A stretch of 64,000 bases of DNA from Brachypterus glaber (GCA_958510825.1 OY294049.1:20515536-20579535); one strand, 5' to 3'. Shown: positions 22,423 to 34,430, numbered from the stretch's first letter. Made by a program: numbers and translations. Notes: generated from the sequence alone by a model not told the origin.

Positions 22423-23139
22423 CAGAGCTACCCAAAAGTAACCCCTCCCCCTCTTAACTTTTGAACTAGTTGAGATATCGACTTCAAATTTAAAACTTCT
22501 AAATAAGACAACTGAAACTATCTTTTAGCATATACTTGATACTTTCAGCTCTTAAAATGTGGGCAGGGGGGCATGGGGGGACATTTTTTTAATGGAAAGG
22601 GGGTGGTGTGATACATCATTTTAAAGCTTATGAAATTCTACATTTAACTATATATTTTTTATTTCTCATTTTATTTTGGGTTTAAAATAGGGTTGAAAAT
22701 GGGTATTTTAGTAAACATTTCTCTAAAAAAATAAAACAATTTTTAAAAAACTACTAATTTCATGATTAAAAAACGTAAGTTATACTTTTAATTGACATAA
22801 ATTAAAATTTACAAAAAAAAACTTAAAAAATCGCATTTTTTAGCGCAAAAAATTGAAAAATCAAAATCTTAAAAAAATTGTTTAAAAAATTAAAAAAAAT
22901 ATATAGCCCAATAGAGAATTTTATTTGCTTTAAAATGATGTATCACAGGACCCCGCTTTCCATAAAAAAAAAGTGTCCCTCCATGCCCCCCTGTACACAT
23001 TTTAAGAGCTGAAAGTATTAAATATATGCTAAAAGATAGTTTAAGCTGTCTTATATAAGAGCTAAATTTGAAGCCGATATTTCAACTTGTTCAAAAGTTT
23101 TATTTTCTTTAATATTTAATGTACTTAAGTTGCACCCTG
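22423..23139. mobile_element. Long-TIR MITE CAGAGCGGTCC family, copy 1 (diverged)
   Basis: Flanked by TA. It shares with 32371-33093 and 42430-43153 the blocks AACTTTTGAACNAGTTGAGA, CTTTCAGCTCTTAAAATGTG, GGGGGGCATGGGG and their inverted counterparts in the right half. The last 50 bp of the right end differ from the other copies. Confidence 0.75.
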
Positions 23140-24054
23140 TAGATGCAGGGTTTATTAACCACATTTTCAATAAAAGGATATGATGGTAAAAACATACTTA
23201 GGGTTAATGAACCTCAATTCTTTAACACAAAACCAACTCATTCAATCAATTTATCGGAAATAAATTGAATAAAACATGATCAAAAGATGTCAGATAATAA
23301 TTAAATTAGTCAAGTTGGAATATTAATAAAGGTATTACACTGAACCACAAACAAAAATTAAAAAATAATATATTATGCACCTAAAATTTATTTTTTAAGG
23401 TATAGTTATTTTAAACGTTCCCTGTTGTAAACAATCTCGAAATTACCATAGCAACGTAAGATACGCATGCGTCGTAAGCGAAATTACTAGGCCCAATTTA
23501 CACAACCGTAAAACGTTGACGTGCCATTAACGAGAATAAAACAATGGTTTATTCCTCTAAATTATTGGAATAAAAGCGATTTTATAAGCAAATTTTGTTT
23601 CTACAGGAATACAAAAGTGTTTTTAGTAACAGCTTTATCAATTCTGTTTTTTACATCAAAACATCATAAAAGCAAAGTAAGTAAACAAAAATTATAAATT
23701 TTGGTTATGTCGAAATTCAAAACAAGCCACATACTTCAGTCTAAATCGGACTTTGTGGAGTATTTAGCGGCAAATTTAAAATAACTATACCTTAAAAAAA
23801 AAAAACTTTTGTATACGAACTAAGTCTTTAGTGTTCGAAACTGATTTTTTTTTGCTTAGGTGGAATCTAACCGTAGACAATTCGCATACGTGGTGCACTA
23901 AATATTTTTTTTGAAACTTAATCTAGCAACTTCAAATATCAGTTAAAAAATATAGTTTCAAAATTATTCTATTTAAGGGTTGAAAATTTTAGAGGTGTAA
24001 TATTAAGCCGATAGAGCCTTAAGAAAATTACAAAACATAATAATGTTAAGAATA
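23140..24054. other. Non-coding stretch
   Basis: Contains the dispersed segment 23491-23680; otherwise AT-rich and featureless. Confidence 0.4.
23491..23680 (+). repeat. Dispersed repeat shared with 39789-39975
   Basis: Common pieces in the same order are TTTACACAACCGTAAAA, TTAACGAGAATA, AAAGCGATTTTATAAGCA, TTTCTACAGGAATA and CACATCAAAACATC-like sequence. It is a direct-orientation dispersed repeat of unknown class. Confidence 0.65.
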
Positions 24055-24151
24055 TTATTAATTTGAGCCATTTCGCCTCAATAATTATTGTTTGTTTTAG
24101 ATTTTTTATCGATAAAAATAATCATTGAGGCGAAATGGCTCAAATTAATAA
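24055..24151. other. Near-perfect 35-bp stem hairpin
   Basis: Arms 24055-24089 and 24117-24151 match at 34 of 35 positions with a 27-nt loop. The core is GAGCCATTTCGCCTCAAT. It is a short young palindrome, possibly a minimal MITE. Confidence 0.7.
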
Positions 24152-26166
24152 CACTGTAAATATATATACGCCTCAAATAAATAATAGATTCTATATAATA
24201 ATGTTAGTCTTTTCATTCCATGTAGAAAAAAAAATTAAAGTGTTACGAGGAAAAGAATCGTTTATATTTGAATTTGAATAATAATTCAATATTTATTGAA
24301 AATAATTATTATAAGATATATTTTAATGTATTTTATTCAGATATTTCTTTTTTGTTGTTGTTCAGTGTAAATTTATTAAAAATAAGCGTAGCTCTATTTC
24401 TAATTAATTGAATGTTTTTAGCAAAATTTGTCATTTTACTCTAAATTGGTCCAGTAAACACTTTTTTATTTTAAAATAAGACAAGCTAAAATGGATACCC
24501 TTTCTAGACGAGTGGTATTATTTTTAAATAGCTATATCTCGGAAACTAATATATAATAGTCCTTTAGTGATGTCGAAAATCACTAATTTTGTGAAGTGGT
24601 ATATAATTTGGTTATAGCCGAACGGTTATTTATAACTTATTTAGCTAGGTTGGCCATACAATCTTCTATCGAATTTGAAGTATACCCGAGCGGAGAATAT
24701 ACTTAACCACGTATCACTTTATTCGGGAGCGGGTATTCTAGTGAGGCGGTGCTTTGGAAACAGATTAAACGATAGCTTCTTATCTTTAGAATAATATATT
24801 AATTAAATGTGAATAAATTCTTCAAGAACATGAAAGATCAATTCTTACTTCTAAGTCCTACTTCTATGCAAAGCCCTTATATTCTAATTTCCATTATATA
24901 TTAGTTTTCCATTAAATACTTCTAAATTAAAACATTCTATGTTAGAAATCCCAACTATTCGCAATCATTTTCAAATCCCAATTTATTGTCCACATTTTTC
25001 TTAGTGTAAATATTAAAATTGGTACGTATATGTAAGTCTTTTAAATAAGTTTGCATAATATTTTTCAAAGTTCATTAATATTCGTCAACATTTCTATCAG
25101 TGTTCATACTAACAATATTTAAAAGTGTCCAAAATTATTATTATTATTATTATTATTATTCAAGTCTCAAAATTTTTCTAAGTTTAAAAACTATTTTTAA
25201 TTGAAGAATAATTCTCAAAAATTATTTCTCACAGAAACTACATTTTCACTTTCGAAATTGACGTGGAGACACTCAAAGTAAAACTGAATTTTTTCATGAG
25301 TTTATATATACAATAAGTAGGTCAATCACTATATTTAATTACCCCGACAAGAGAGTTCCAGTCTCATCAATTTGCGAGCTAATCGCTATTTCTGACATCT
25401 GAAACGAACATTTTAACCATAAATTAAATTTGAGACAACTTTTAAGTTATACTGACAAGAATCCCGAAACGGGGTCCGATCTAATGTAGTACAAACCGGA
25501 CCTTGCCGAAGCCGAATCTCGTGAATGCCAGAATGTATTTGCGCTATACTATTTTTAAAATTTTAACACCATATAAAATATACGGATCATAACAGTCCCA
25601 CACCAAAAATATTAAAAACGTTTTATATATAGGAATTTTAACTATTTAATAATTGTTTATCCTAAAAGGGTTATGGCCAAAAATATTGGTTTGTATCACC
25701 TTTGCCCTTTCAATTCACGCCAATGGACCATATTTCACGTAACGCAAATTAGAAAGAATTGTTTGGTGATATTTTCATTCTGTGTGCCCATTTACTGGAC
25801 TATTTTAAAACTTTTAATGACTATAATAATTAATAAAACAAACGAAAGCTCTCGACAAGAACCTTGTAATAATGTCTCTTCTTTAAAACTCCAGTTGCTT
25901 TTTTACATTTAGTCATTTTACGCTAAAAACGTTAAACGCATACTTGTAATAAATTGTGCACCTGTTCAAGGAATATTATTATTCTCTTCGTAATTTTACC
26001 GACAAAAGAGTAATTAATTCTATAAAATGTCGGAATTAAGGTACTGTAAATTTTATGCCAATACGGCAATAGACGCCTCAGGGGAACAACTCATATTCGT
26101 TGTTTTGAAGGTGGTATACACGTATACATTAGTTTAAGTAAAAACAGAATTATCAACAGTTTTCTC
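24152..26166. other. Non-coding stretch
   Basis: A (TTA)n run lies at about 25138-25161. GC-richer patches near 24680-24760 and 25465-25530 carry no recognised gene. Confidence 0.4.
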
Positions 26167-26170
26167 TTAA

Positions 26171-26535
26171 CCCTTTGTTGACGGATGGTACTCTGAAGTA
26201 CCGGTTTTTTGTTACCTTGAAAGCTTCTTATAACCAACCGGTACTCTCAAATGCTCTTTGAATAGTTGATATAACCTATTCACAGTAAGTAAGTAAGGCA
26301 TTATTATTCACCTGTGGGGACGTTCATAAACCTACAAAATGACTTTTTTTTAAGGGGATGGATCGACTACTTTAATTTGTCTACTTTCTTCACCGTACTC
26401 ACCTCAAAATTTTTTGGAAAGCCTTTCCAAAAAAATCTCAAAAAATTAATGTATGCAAATTCATATACTCTAATCACTTGGAGCAAAAAATTTTTTGGAA
26501 TAATCGTATTATTGATTAGCCTGACTAACAAAGGG
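26171..26535. mobile_element. piggyBac-type MITE
   Basis: TTAA at 26167-26170 and 26536-26539 flanks CCCTTTGTTGACGG on the left and ACTAACAAAGGG on the right. TTAA duplication with CCC...GGG ends is the piggyBac signature. A GGTACTCTGAAGTACC palindrome follows the left end. No transposase is present, so it is non-autonomous. Confidence 0.7.
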
Positions 26536-26787
26536 TTAATTTGAATTTTGAGTTGACAATTGTAACTATTGACATATATAAAGATAAACGTCAAACAAAC
26601 CCGTTATTTTATACGCAGTTGAAATTAGCAGCACAAGTATGATCTTGAACGGGAAGTGAGTGATATCAAATATAGAAAAATGACAGTATATAGACAGTAT
26701 ACTGCCCTGTATGAAGAAGCTGAAATGGAGGTACCTTAAAAACTTAATTTTAATTTTTAAATTATATAAAGTTGGTTTATCCCATAA

Positions 26788-27084
26788 CACAGCCACACAA
26801 AAAGAAAAAAAGGTCCGGATTTTGATCTGAAATTCGGATTTAGCGCCACAAAATATACTTTGACTTACGGATCTGTGGCTAAGGGAAATATGTTTGGAAT
26901 GTGTGTGCAAGTGGGAGGCCAGTTGTAGGCACGCGCGCTCTATAACGCTTTTGACGGAAAGAAGAGAGCGCGAATGATTCCTCCCCTTTCGTCGGAGCAG
27001 TTGTTTCATGCGGAGAACTATACACAGGAATACAATGGTCTCCGAAAAAATTCCGGCCTTTTTTTTTTTCTTTTTGTGTGACTG
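26788..27084. mobile_element. CACAGCCACAC element with GC-rich centre
   Basis: CACAGCCACACAAAAAG then AAAAAAAGG follows TAA (26785-26787). The right end is its inverted counterpart, CCTTTTTTTTTTT then CTTTTTGTGTGACTG. A diverged copy of the shared motif (complement GGCGCTAAATCCGAATTTCA) lies near 26828-26850. The middle (26875-27020) is much richer in GC than the rest. Confidence 0.55.
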
Positions 27085-27183
27085 ACAATAATAAACTAAG
27101 AATTTGACCTTTTTTTTATCTGTTACTTGTCATTATTTATAATAAATACGAATATAAAATAACAGACAAAAAAAAATTCTTTA

Positions 27184-27427
27184 CTGATAAAAAAGATAAT
27201 TTTGATTTATTTGAATATAACCAATTAAATTATTTGGTTGCGAGTAATAAATTTTATTTGAGTCAAATAAATAATTAGTTCATGTAAATAAATATTCTAA
27301 TTTATAATATATAATTTATTAACAAAATAGTTTATTTGACAGAAATTAAATTTATTTGTCACAAATAATTCAATTGGCCATATCCAACGAAATGTTTTGT
27401 ACATACAAATAAACTGTTTTATCAGAG
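27184..27427. mobile_element. CTGATAAAA MITE, copy 1
   Basis: CTGATAAAA ends flanked by TA, homologous to 42167-42405. Shared blocks are AATTAAATTATTTGGTTG, GAGTCAAATAAATA, TAATTTATTTGAC-like sequence and AATTGGCCATATCCAAC. Confidence 0.65.
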
Positions 27428-27927
27428 TAAGCGAATTCCCGGCAAAACGACCCTAATATTTTTAGTTAATGGACAGCAGTCCAATATGTTAGGCAACATA
27501 AATTTAGGTCTTCAATACCAACTCAAAACGAAAATTCCCTAAAAATATTATATTTGGATTTTATCACAGTGCAACAAAAAATGTGCATGATATTCAAAAT
27601 TATTAAAGAATACATAAATAGCTTATTAAACACAAAAACAAGTACAAAATCTTCACACACAACAGGGTATTATCAATGACTGTCAAGTTAAGTAGGTCAT
27701 AAAATCCCTAGGAAACTTTAGACCTACTCTTTCCTACTACCCTAAAAAGCAGTAACTCCATATTAAATAAAACTGAGATAATGGCAAAAACAGTAAATCG
27801 TCTTATCCACACCATTGTGTTATAGGTAGAATCGAGAAAGTGGGCGTATAATTTTAGGTTTGAAGTACCTTTATTACAACACAAGTTTCGCAATTATTAA
27901 TTATTTATTTAAAAAGAAAATGGGACT
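27428..27927. other. Non-coding stretch
   Basis: No feature recognised. Confidence 0.4.
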
Positions 27928-28825
27928 TACTGCTTTTTAGCTTAGTATCTCGTAGTCAAAAATTTTAGCAACGCTAAACTAAAAAGCAGCATGTGACAAA
28001 ATAAAGAGAAAACAACCCAAATAATATAAAAAAATATATTTTTAAATTTCCTTTTAAAAGTCAATTTTACTTTCCCCTTGGGTCCAACAAAAATCTTGCG
28101 TAAGTAAGAAAAAATTGAAACATTGATTTTTTTCACGTTTCTCGACGTTTTATATCTAAAAAAGACGATTTCCCTAAAAAAAAATATTTGTCTGTATGTC
28201 GGTCGGTCTGTCTGTTTGTCCGGAAAATTTGTGACCACGATAACTCGAGAACGCTTTGAGCTAAAGACTTCAAATTTCTATCATAGATTTATTATCCAAA
28301 GTTTTAGGCTGAGATTGTTTTTTAAGGGGGTTAAAACAAGTTTTTTAAAAAACATTTATTTTTTATTTTCTTTTTTTTTTTCGAAAAAAATTGCATTTTT
28401 TTTTAAATTGCATTTTTTTTTCAAAATTTTTTCGTTTTCCAAAAAATTACACATTACAAGAGTTACAGAAGTAAGTATTATTTTGTTGGAACCAGTTTTT
28501 TTTTTTGGTATACCCGGAAAATCTAGCTTCATACAAAAACTATAATAATGCAAAAAGAAACTGTTTTATTAATGCTTTACACCCTTTTAATTTTATTTTA
28601 ATATATTTAGTAATAAATAACTTATTTGGAGTTACTGCTTTTTAGCTTAGTAATACTCCCTTATTTTGGAGATACTGCAATTTTCATAAGTCTATAACTA
28701 AATAAATATAGCTGTTTGCTTAAATTTGATTGGTTCAATAACTAGCCCATGGTAACGCACAACTAAGAGTAAGGTTAATGAAAAATCCACAAAAATTGGA
28801 GTTGCGGCTTTTTAGCGTAGTGAGG
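27928..28825. repeat. TACTGCTTTTTAGCTTAGTA repeat cluster
   Basis: TTACTGCTTTTTAGCTTAGT occurs at about 27928 and 28633, a diverged copy GGCTTTTTAGCGTAGTG at about 28806, and an inverted one at 27971-27990. The first and last of these form a short hairpin (27928-27992). The segment between may be one element bounded by these motifs. CTATGTGTA/TACACATAG near 28826-28853 is a further small hairpin. Confidence 0.5.
28180..28290 (+). repeat. Conserved GTCGGTCTGTCTGT block
   Basis: GTCGGTCGGTCTGTCTGT is followed by ATAACTCGAGAACGCTTTGA, GCTAAAGACTTCAAATTT. The same order of pieces is present in 15855-15985 and, inverted, in 19200-19350, although the surrounding elements are otherwise unrelated. 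Confidence 0.55.
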
Positions 28826-28853
28826 CTATGTGTACAGTAACTATACACATAGC

Positions 28854-29297
28854 TGAGTTATAAAATTTAAAAAAAAATAGTTTTTTACTTAAAAAGAAAC
28901 AAATATCTTACTTTCATGTAATTTAAAATATAATCTAAAATCATTTTATTTCAAAACAATAATAATTATTATACTTTTATCTCTTTCTGTAGAACTTCTT
29001 TCTTTATCTAATCTAAATAGGCGGCAGTCCATTACGAGGAGTAACCTATAAAATAAAAAGCATTATTAATCAGCAGAACTTGCCCAATTTAAAGCGAACG
29101 AGAAGTATAATTCGTCTTCTACTGGGTAATTAATGTATTTTAGAATTTACAAGTTTTGTACTTAATATTTAACTCAGATGCTATTAACTTATTTCACTAA
29201 GGATAAAATCAAATTATTTATAAATACCAAAAACCATTCATAATTAAAAAAGTTTTATCATAGGTAATATAATAAGACCGAATAATTTTTCCAGCTA
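28854..29297. other. Non-coding stretch
   Basis: No feature recognised. Confidence 0.4.
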
Positions 29298-30703
29298 GGG
29301 TAAACCCCCAATTATTGGCACTTTAAGAAATTTTCCACATATATTTCATTATAACTTATTAAATATTTCATGTTATCAATAATAAAATATTTTACATCAT
29401 TTAGTAATTATTCTATTTTATATTTATATATATATATAAAATTTAAACTGAGATCTTAATAATATTAAAGAATTTTTTTAATTAATTACAAGAATACACA
29501 ATTTTGTATTATTGGCACCTTTTTGCTAATGATTGGCATCCAAATTTTCCTATTATTGGCACCTAATTTTTGCTTTAAAGCAACGGAAAAAAATTACTGA
29601 GTACCTACTTTTTGTTGAATAATAAAAATTTTAGTATCAAAATAAAATATTTAAATTGGAATATTGCAGTTTTATACATATTAACTAAAGGCTGTAAACA
29701 AAAACTTAAATTTATTTTAGAACTACAAAATTCTAAATATCTTTATATTAAAGTTAAAATATTAGTTACCTAATACTAATTTGTATCTATAAAATAATAC
29801 CTAGTTACCTAGGTACACTTATCTAAAAGAATTATTATGCTTTTAGACTAATTTTGATGGGCAAGTTTTGCATACAATAAACCTGTGCCAATAATAGGAG
29901 TTTAATATAATTCGGACACCTATTATGGGCACCGTGATAAAAAGTTAAATTCTAAAGCAAAATTAAGTGTAAAATGTATATACGTAAATATGTATTGAGG
30001 AAAAACTGTAAGTTTTTCATTAAAAGCTGTTTAGAACGCATTTATTTGAAATAGGTTTTTAGCTAAAACTGTATCTTTTATATAATAGCCCATACGCTTT
30101 AAAATACGGTTTTGGTTTGGACTTATATCAGATGTGGAAATACGTATGTATATTTAACCGTAAAAGTAAGAAATCTATTCTATTTTATTTTATTTATTCC
30201 ATTAATTTAGCATTTTAACTGGTTGAAAATAATTGGAATAGGATTTTTACTAAAGAGGCTAATTATTAGCACCTGTGCCAATAATTAGAATTTAGTTTAA
30301 TTTTGTATACCAATTGTTGGCATCGTCCAAATTAAATAAAAATGTAAAGAAATTAAAGTTTTTAAGGCTAATTAATAAGTAGAATGCATATACTTACTAA
30401 AATTATCGAGAAAAAATAGTAAGTCCGTCAATAACAGTCTTTTACTAACCTTCTATTTAAAGCACTTCCTTAGCACAAACCTTAAAAATTCACACTTACG
30501 TAGTTCACACAAAACTAGTAAGACTCTACTGCCCAAGGGTGGGAAAATATATTTTTCGCATTTCAAGTATAATATTTAGCAGTACTGCCACTTCATAAAA
30601 AAAATAGTTAGATTAAGGTATCAATCGAGATTTTGTTATATAAACAAAAATATCACTCCATTGCCAATTATTAGCGGAGTGCCAACGATTGGGGGTTTTA
30701 CCC
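29298..30703. mobile_element. 1.4-kb TA-flanked element with reiterated TTGGCAC motif
   Basis: Ends GGGTAAACCCCCAATTATTG and the complement of GGGTAAAACCCCCAATCGTT are flanked by TA (29296-29297 and 30704-30705). About ten internal copies of ATTATTGGCACC-like sequence occur in both orientations. No open frame of length is present, so it is non-autonomous. The TA duplication fits a Tc1/mariner-like mechanism. Confidence 0.7.
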
Positions 30704-30769
30704 TAAGTTTGTTGTTTGTATTTACAAAAGCCTTTTTTACTTAGGAACGCAAGAGACAGCGAATACAAA

Positions 30770-30802
30770 AAAAATCCCGGCGGCGTAGCGGGAGGGATTT
30801 TT
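30770..30802. other. GC-rich hairpin
   Basis: AAAAATCCC and GGGATTTTT enclose CGGCGGCGTAGCGGGA-like sequence. It is an isolated GC-rich foldback with a T run after it. Function is unknown. Confidence 0.4.
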
Positions 30803-31062
30803 GCCTTTCCCAAAATTGTAAATTTCTCCAATTTACATCTGATTTTTAATTTTTAATAACCTTTTTAAAATTAAAATGTATTCATAGTATACCAGTGGTA
30901 TATGAAATGGATAAGAAAACAATAATTTTGTTTCTTCGAAGCAATTTTTTTCGCTGGAAAATCACCTTGTATAATGTATAATTATAATCAATATTGTATT
31001 TAAATTATTTTTCATGATATTAAATGTTTTGGTTTGTTGCATATAAAATTTTATTTGTAAAA

Positions 31063-31740
31063 AAATTGAAAAGACAGCCATTATACGTTGACAGCATTGT
31101 TTTCTCTATGCAGCAATAAATTTTAAAAAGCTTTTCAGCTTTTTTTTTGTAGATTAAATAGTATTTGGTAAAATTTTCATCAACTTTCTAGAGTTTAATT
31201 AATTACGGTGGAATTTAAAGTTGTTTACCTATGAAAAATAAATTGTTTGATGTAGAAAACCTAAAAGCCCAATTTAATTCAATTTTACACAATATATCAC
31301 TGTATAGAGGAACTGAGGACCATTATTAATTTTAACTGACGTGTTAGGACAGTTTCTGTCAACCCCTTGAGGTTTACATGACCACAATTTATTTACCAGG
31401 TGTAGCAAAAACTACGACAAATCATTTAAATTTAGCCAAATATACAAGGTGATTTTTAGAAGAAATACAAAAAGAACGAGGGCTTGAATTAAATTTTGTA
31501 AGGTCCATGGTGACAGAGTATAAAAAAAATAATATTTATAAGGTGTATCACACTTTAAATTTGATGCTAATACATTTAGATTGAAAATGCAGCTATCACG
31601 CACTGAAAAAAAGATTACATTAATTTTGCACCGGTAATCAATGTTATTTTATAGATACACAAAATTCTTTGCCGTTGTGCATAAATTTATTTTATAAAAA
31701 TAATGAAAAAAAAATATTAACGAAATTTTTTTATTTAAGT
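31063..31740 (+). repeat. Tandem duplication, unit 1 (empty site)
   Basis: 678-bp unit highly similar to 31741-33141 once the MITE at 32371-33093 is removed. Landmarks are GAAAAGACAGCCATTATA, GACTTTCTAGAG-like sequence and TAGCAAAAACTACGAC. The open frame at 31412-31603 is repeated in unit 2 but has no recognisable product. Confidence 0.8.
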
Positions 31741-33141
31741 AAATTGAAAAGACAGCCATTATAAGTTGACAGCATTGTTTTCTCTATGCAGCAATAAATT
31801 TTAAAAAGCTTTTCAGCTTTTTTTTTGTAGATTAAATAGTATTTGGCAAAATTTTCATCAACTTTCTAGAGTTTAATTAACTACGGTGGAAATTAAAGTT
31901 GTTTACATATGAAAAATAAATTTTTTGATGTAGAAAACCTAAAAGCCCAATTTAATTCAATTTTACGCAATATATCACTGTATAGAGGAACTGAGAACCA
32001 TTATTAATTTTAACTGACGTGTTAGGACAGTTTCTGTCAACCCCTTGAGGTTTACATGACCACAATTTATTTACCAGGTGTAGCAAAAACTACGACAAAT
32101 CATTTTAATTTAGCCAAATTTACAAGGTGATTTTTAGAAGAAATACAAAAAGAACGAGGGCTTGAATTAAATTTTGTAAGGCACATGCTGACAGAGTATA
32201 AAATAAAACATTTATAAGGTATATCACACTTTAAATTTGATGCTAATACATTTAGATTGAAAATGCAGCTATCACGCACTGGAAAAAAGATTACATTAAT
32301 TTTGCACCGGTAAACAATGTTATTGTATAGATACACAAAATTCTTTGCCGTTGTGCATAAATTTATTATACAGAGCGGTCCAAAAGTCACCCCCACCCCC
32401 TCTTAACTTTTGAACCAGTTGAGATATCGACTTCAAATTTTTAACTTTTAAATAAGATAACTTAAACTATCTTTTAGCATATATTTAATACTTTCAGCTC
32501 TTAAAATGTGGGCAGGGGGGCATGGGGGCACATTTTTTTAAATGGAAAGGGGTATGGTATAATACATCATTTTAAAGCTTATAAAATTTTCCGTTTAACT
32601 CCATATTTTTAAATTAAAAAAAGAATTGGGTTTAAAATGGGGTTGAAAATGGGTATTAATGTCAAAATTCCTCTAAAAAAAACAAATAATTTTTTAAAAA
32701 TGCCTAATTTCATCATAAAAAAATGTTAACTATACTTTTAAACTAATTTTAGTTGACATAAATAAAAATTTATAAAAAAAAAACTTAAAAAATCGAATGT
32801 TTAAGCACAAAAAATTGAAAAATCAAAACCTTAAAAAACATTTTTAAAAAATTTAAAAACGTTAGTTTAAATAGATAATTTTATAAGCTTTAAAATTATG
32901 TATCGCACGACCCCCCTTTCCATTTAAAAAAATGTCCCCCCATGCCCCCCTGCCCACATTTTAAGAGCTGAAAATATCAAATATATGCTAAAAGATAGTT
33001 TAAGTTGTCTTATTTAAGAGTTATAAATTTGAAGTCGATATCTCAACTCGTTCAAAAGTTAAAAGGGGGGAGGGTGACTTTTGGACCGCACTGTATAAAA
33101 ATAATGAAAAAAAAATATTAACGAAATTTTTTTATATAAGT
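31741..33141 (+). repeat. Tandem duplication, unit 2 (filled site)
   Basis: Second copy of the 678-bp unit, interrupted by the CAGAGCGGTCC MITE. The flanking GCATAAATTTATT and TATAAAAATAATGAAAAA match unit 1 directly across the insertion. Confidence 0.8.
32371..33093. mobile_element. Long-TIR MITE CAGAGCGGTCC family, copy 2
   Basis: CAGAGCGGTCCAAAAGTCAC at the left and the complement CAGTGCGGTCCAAAAGTCAC at the right, flanked by TA. Subterminal blocks include TTTGAACCAGTTGAGATATC and the AGCTCTTAAAATGTG then GGGGGGCATGGGG pair. Arms are over 150 bp; the length is 723 bp. Confidence 0.85.
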
Positions 33142-33700
33142 AAATTTGATATAAGGACAACCAAGTTTAAGCACTAATGTAATATAATTTTCTTTATCAC
33201 AATTAAAAAAGTACATAGGTCCAAAACCAATGTAATTTTTATTGATATCACGTAAGTTTTGGTTCAGTGCGCACCTGAGTATTTTTACTTTAGTTTACAG
33301 ATAAAAATATATGTGAGTGTTGACTTTATAAATACTTAACAATTTTCTTGTAGTGGTTCCTAGATACTATTATTTTAATACTAAAAGCCAAATGATAGAT
33401 ACTTTTGGTTTAGTTAATAAAATAAAACATAGAAAATATCTCGGCAATTTTTTGTGATAAATTTCCGGGTAGAAGAGTTTTTTAATAGAAAATTTAACGT
33501 AATTAAAAACTTTTTTGTTTTTTTGCTTTGTGTAATAATTATATACTATATATTTGGCGAAGCACTATATATTAGGCTATGGTTAACTACTGATATTAAG
33601 TTTCATGGTGTTGAGAGCAGTGAATTAACTAATTTCTCTTAAGACACGGAACACTGCGGGAAACGAACAATGAACATCATCTAGGAAGCCTATTTTCCGT
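33142..33700. other. Non-coding stretch
   Basis: No feature recognised. Confidence 0.4.
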
Positions 33701-34430
33701 ATAATGAGAGAACCAAAGCACACTTGATCAAGTCTTTGTTTGCGGCAAATGTATTTCATTCTATTCTATTTCGTTTCCAACCGAATTAAGTATCCTGGGC
33801 TTGCAAATAATCACACAAAACTATAGATATTTACTATTAAGAAAATGACACCGGTTGCTTAGCTTTCTGATATATTTTGTTTCATATAAACAAAGCTGGG
33901 AGTAATTACACAGCCCAACAAGGGTTTTGTGATCCGATGTTTTTTTTTAGATTTTTAGAAATATCGAAACATAAATAAAATTTTGGACCGCCCTAATGAC
34001 GCGGAAATGATTTTTTTTTTGATTTTTCACTATTTTATTCGAAATCAGCAGTATCAAAAATAGTCGTAGGCAAAAATTCAAAATTTTGTACTTGTTTTTT
34101 TTTGCCCATCGTGCAGTTGTTCAAACCCTAAAGGCCTTACGTGATGGACAAAAACGTAGTTATATTCGAAATCAACAGAACTAAATTACCCAAATCAGCT
34201 TTCAAATCCAAATAAACTTTTTATAGTTGAAAATTTGTTGGCCTGTGTTATCAGCAGAAATATACCAAATAGTGACTTATATGTCTAGATTTGGTCACAA
34301 AGCACATGATTCAAACACAGCGGAGAAAATAAAACAATTGGTTTTCTACTACGATTGGCATGAGTTAACGTTTTTGAATATAGTTCTTTGCATGATCATG
34401 TTGACATATGACATTTATTTTGATACAATT
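33701..34430 (+). repeat. Second tandem duplication, unit A (filled)
   Basis: Homologous to 34476-34830: AAAGCACACTTGATCAAGTC, CCAACCGAATTAAGTATCC, ATGACACCGGTTGC, then, after the insert at 33909-34247, AGCAGAAATATA, AGATTTGGTCA, TTGGCATGAGTTAA. Confidence 0.75.
33909..34247. mobile_element. 339-bp CACAG element flanked by TTA (CACTA-like)
   Basis: CACAGCCCAACAA and the complement of CACAGGCCAACAA at the ends are flanked by TTA (33906-33908 and 34248-34250). Unit B of the duplication gives the empty site with one TTA. Two inverted-sense copies of a GCTGATTTCGAAT-type motif lie near 34038-34055 and 34152-34170. Confidence 0.75.

Noticed and set aside
25138..25161. CRISPR-like or satellite array
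   Set aside because: Plain (TTA)n; no spacers or direct-repeat arrays of CRISPR type occur anywhere in this eukaryotic window.
31412..32396. Open frames repeated in both units of the 678-bp duplication
   Set aside because: The repetition is explained by the duplication itself, and the second frame is altered by the MITE insertion.
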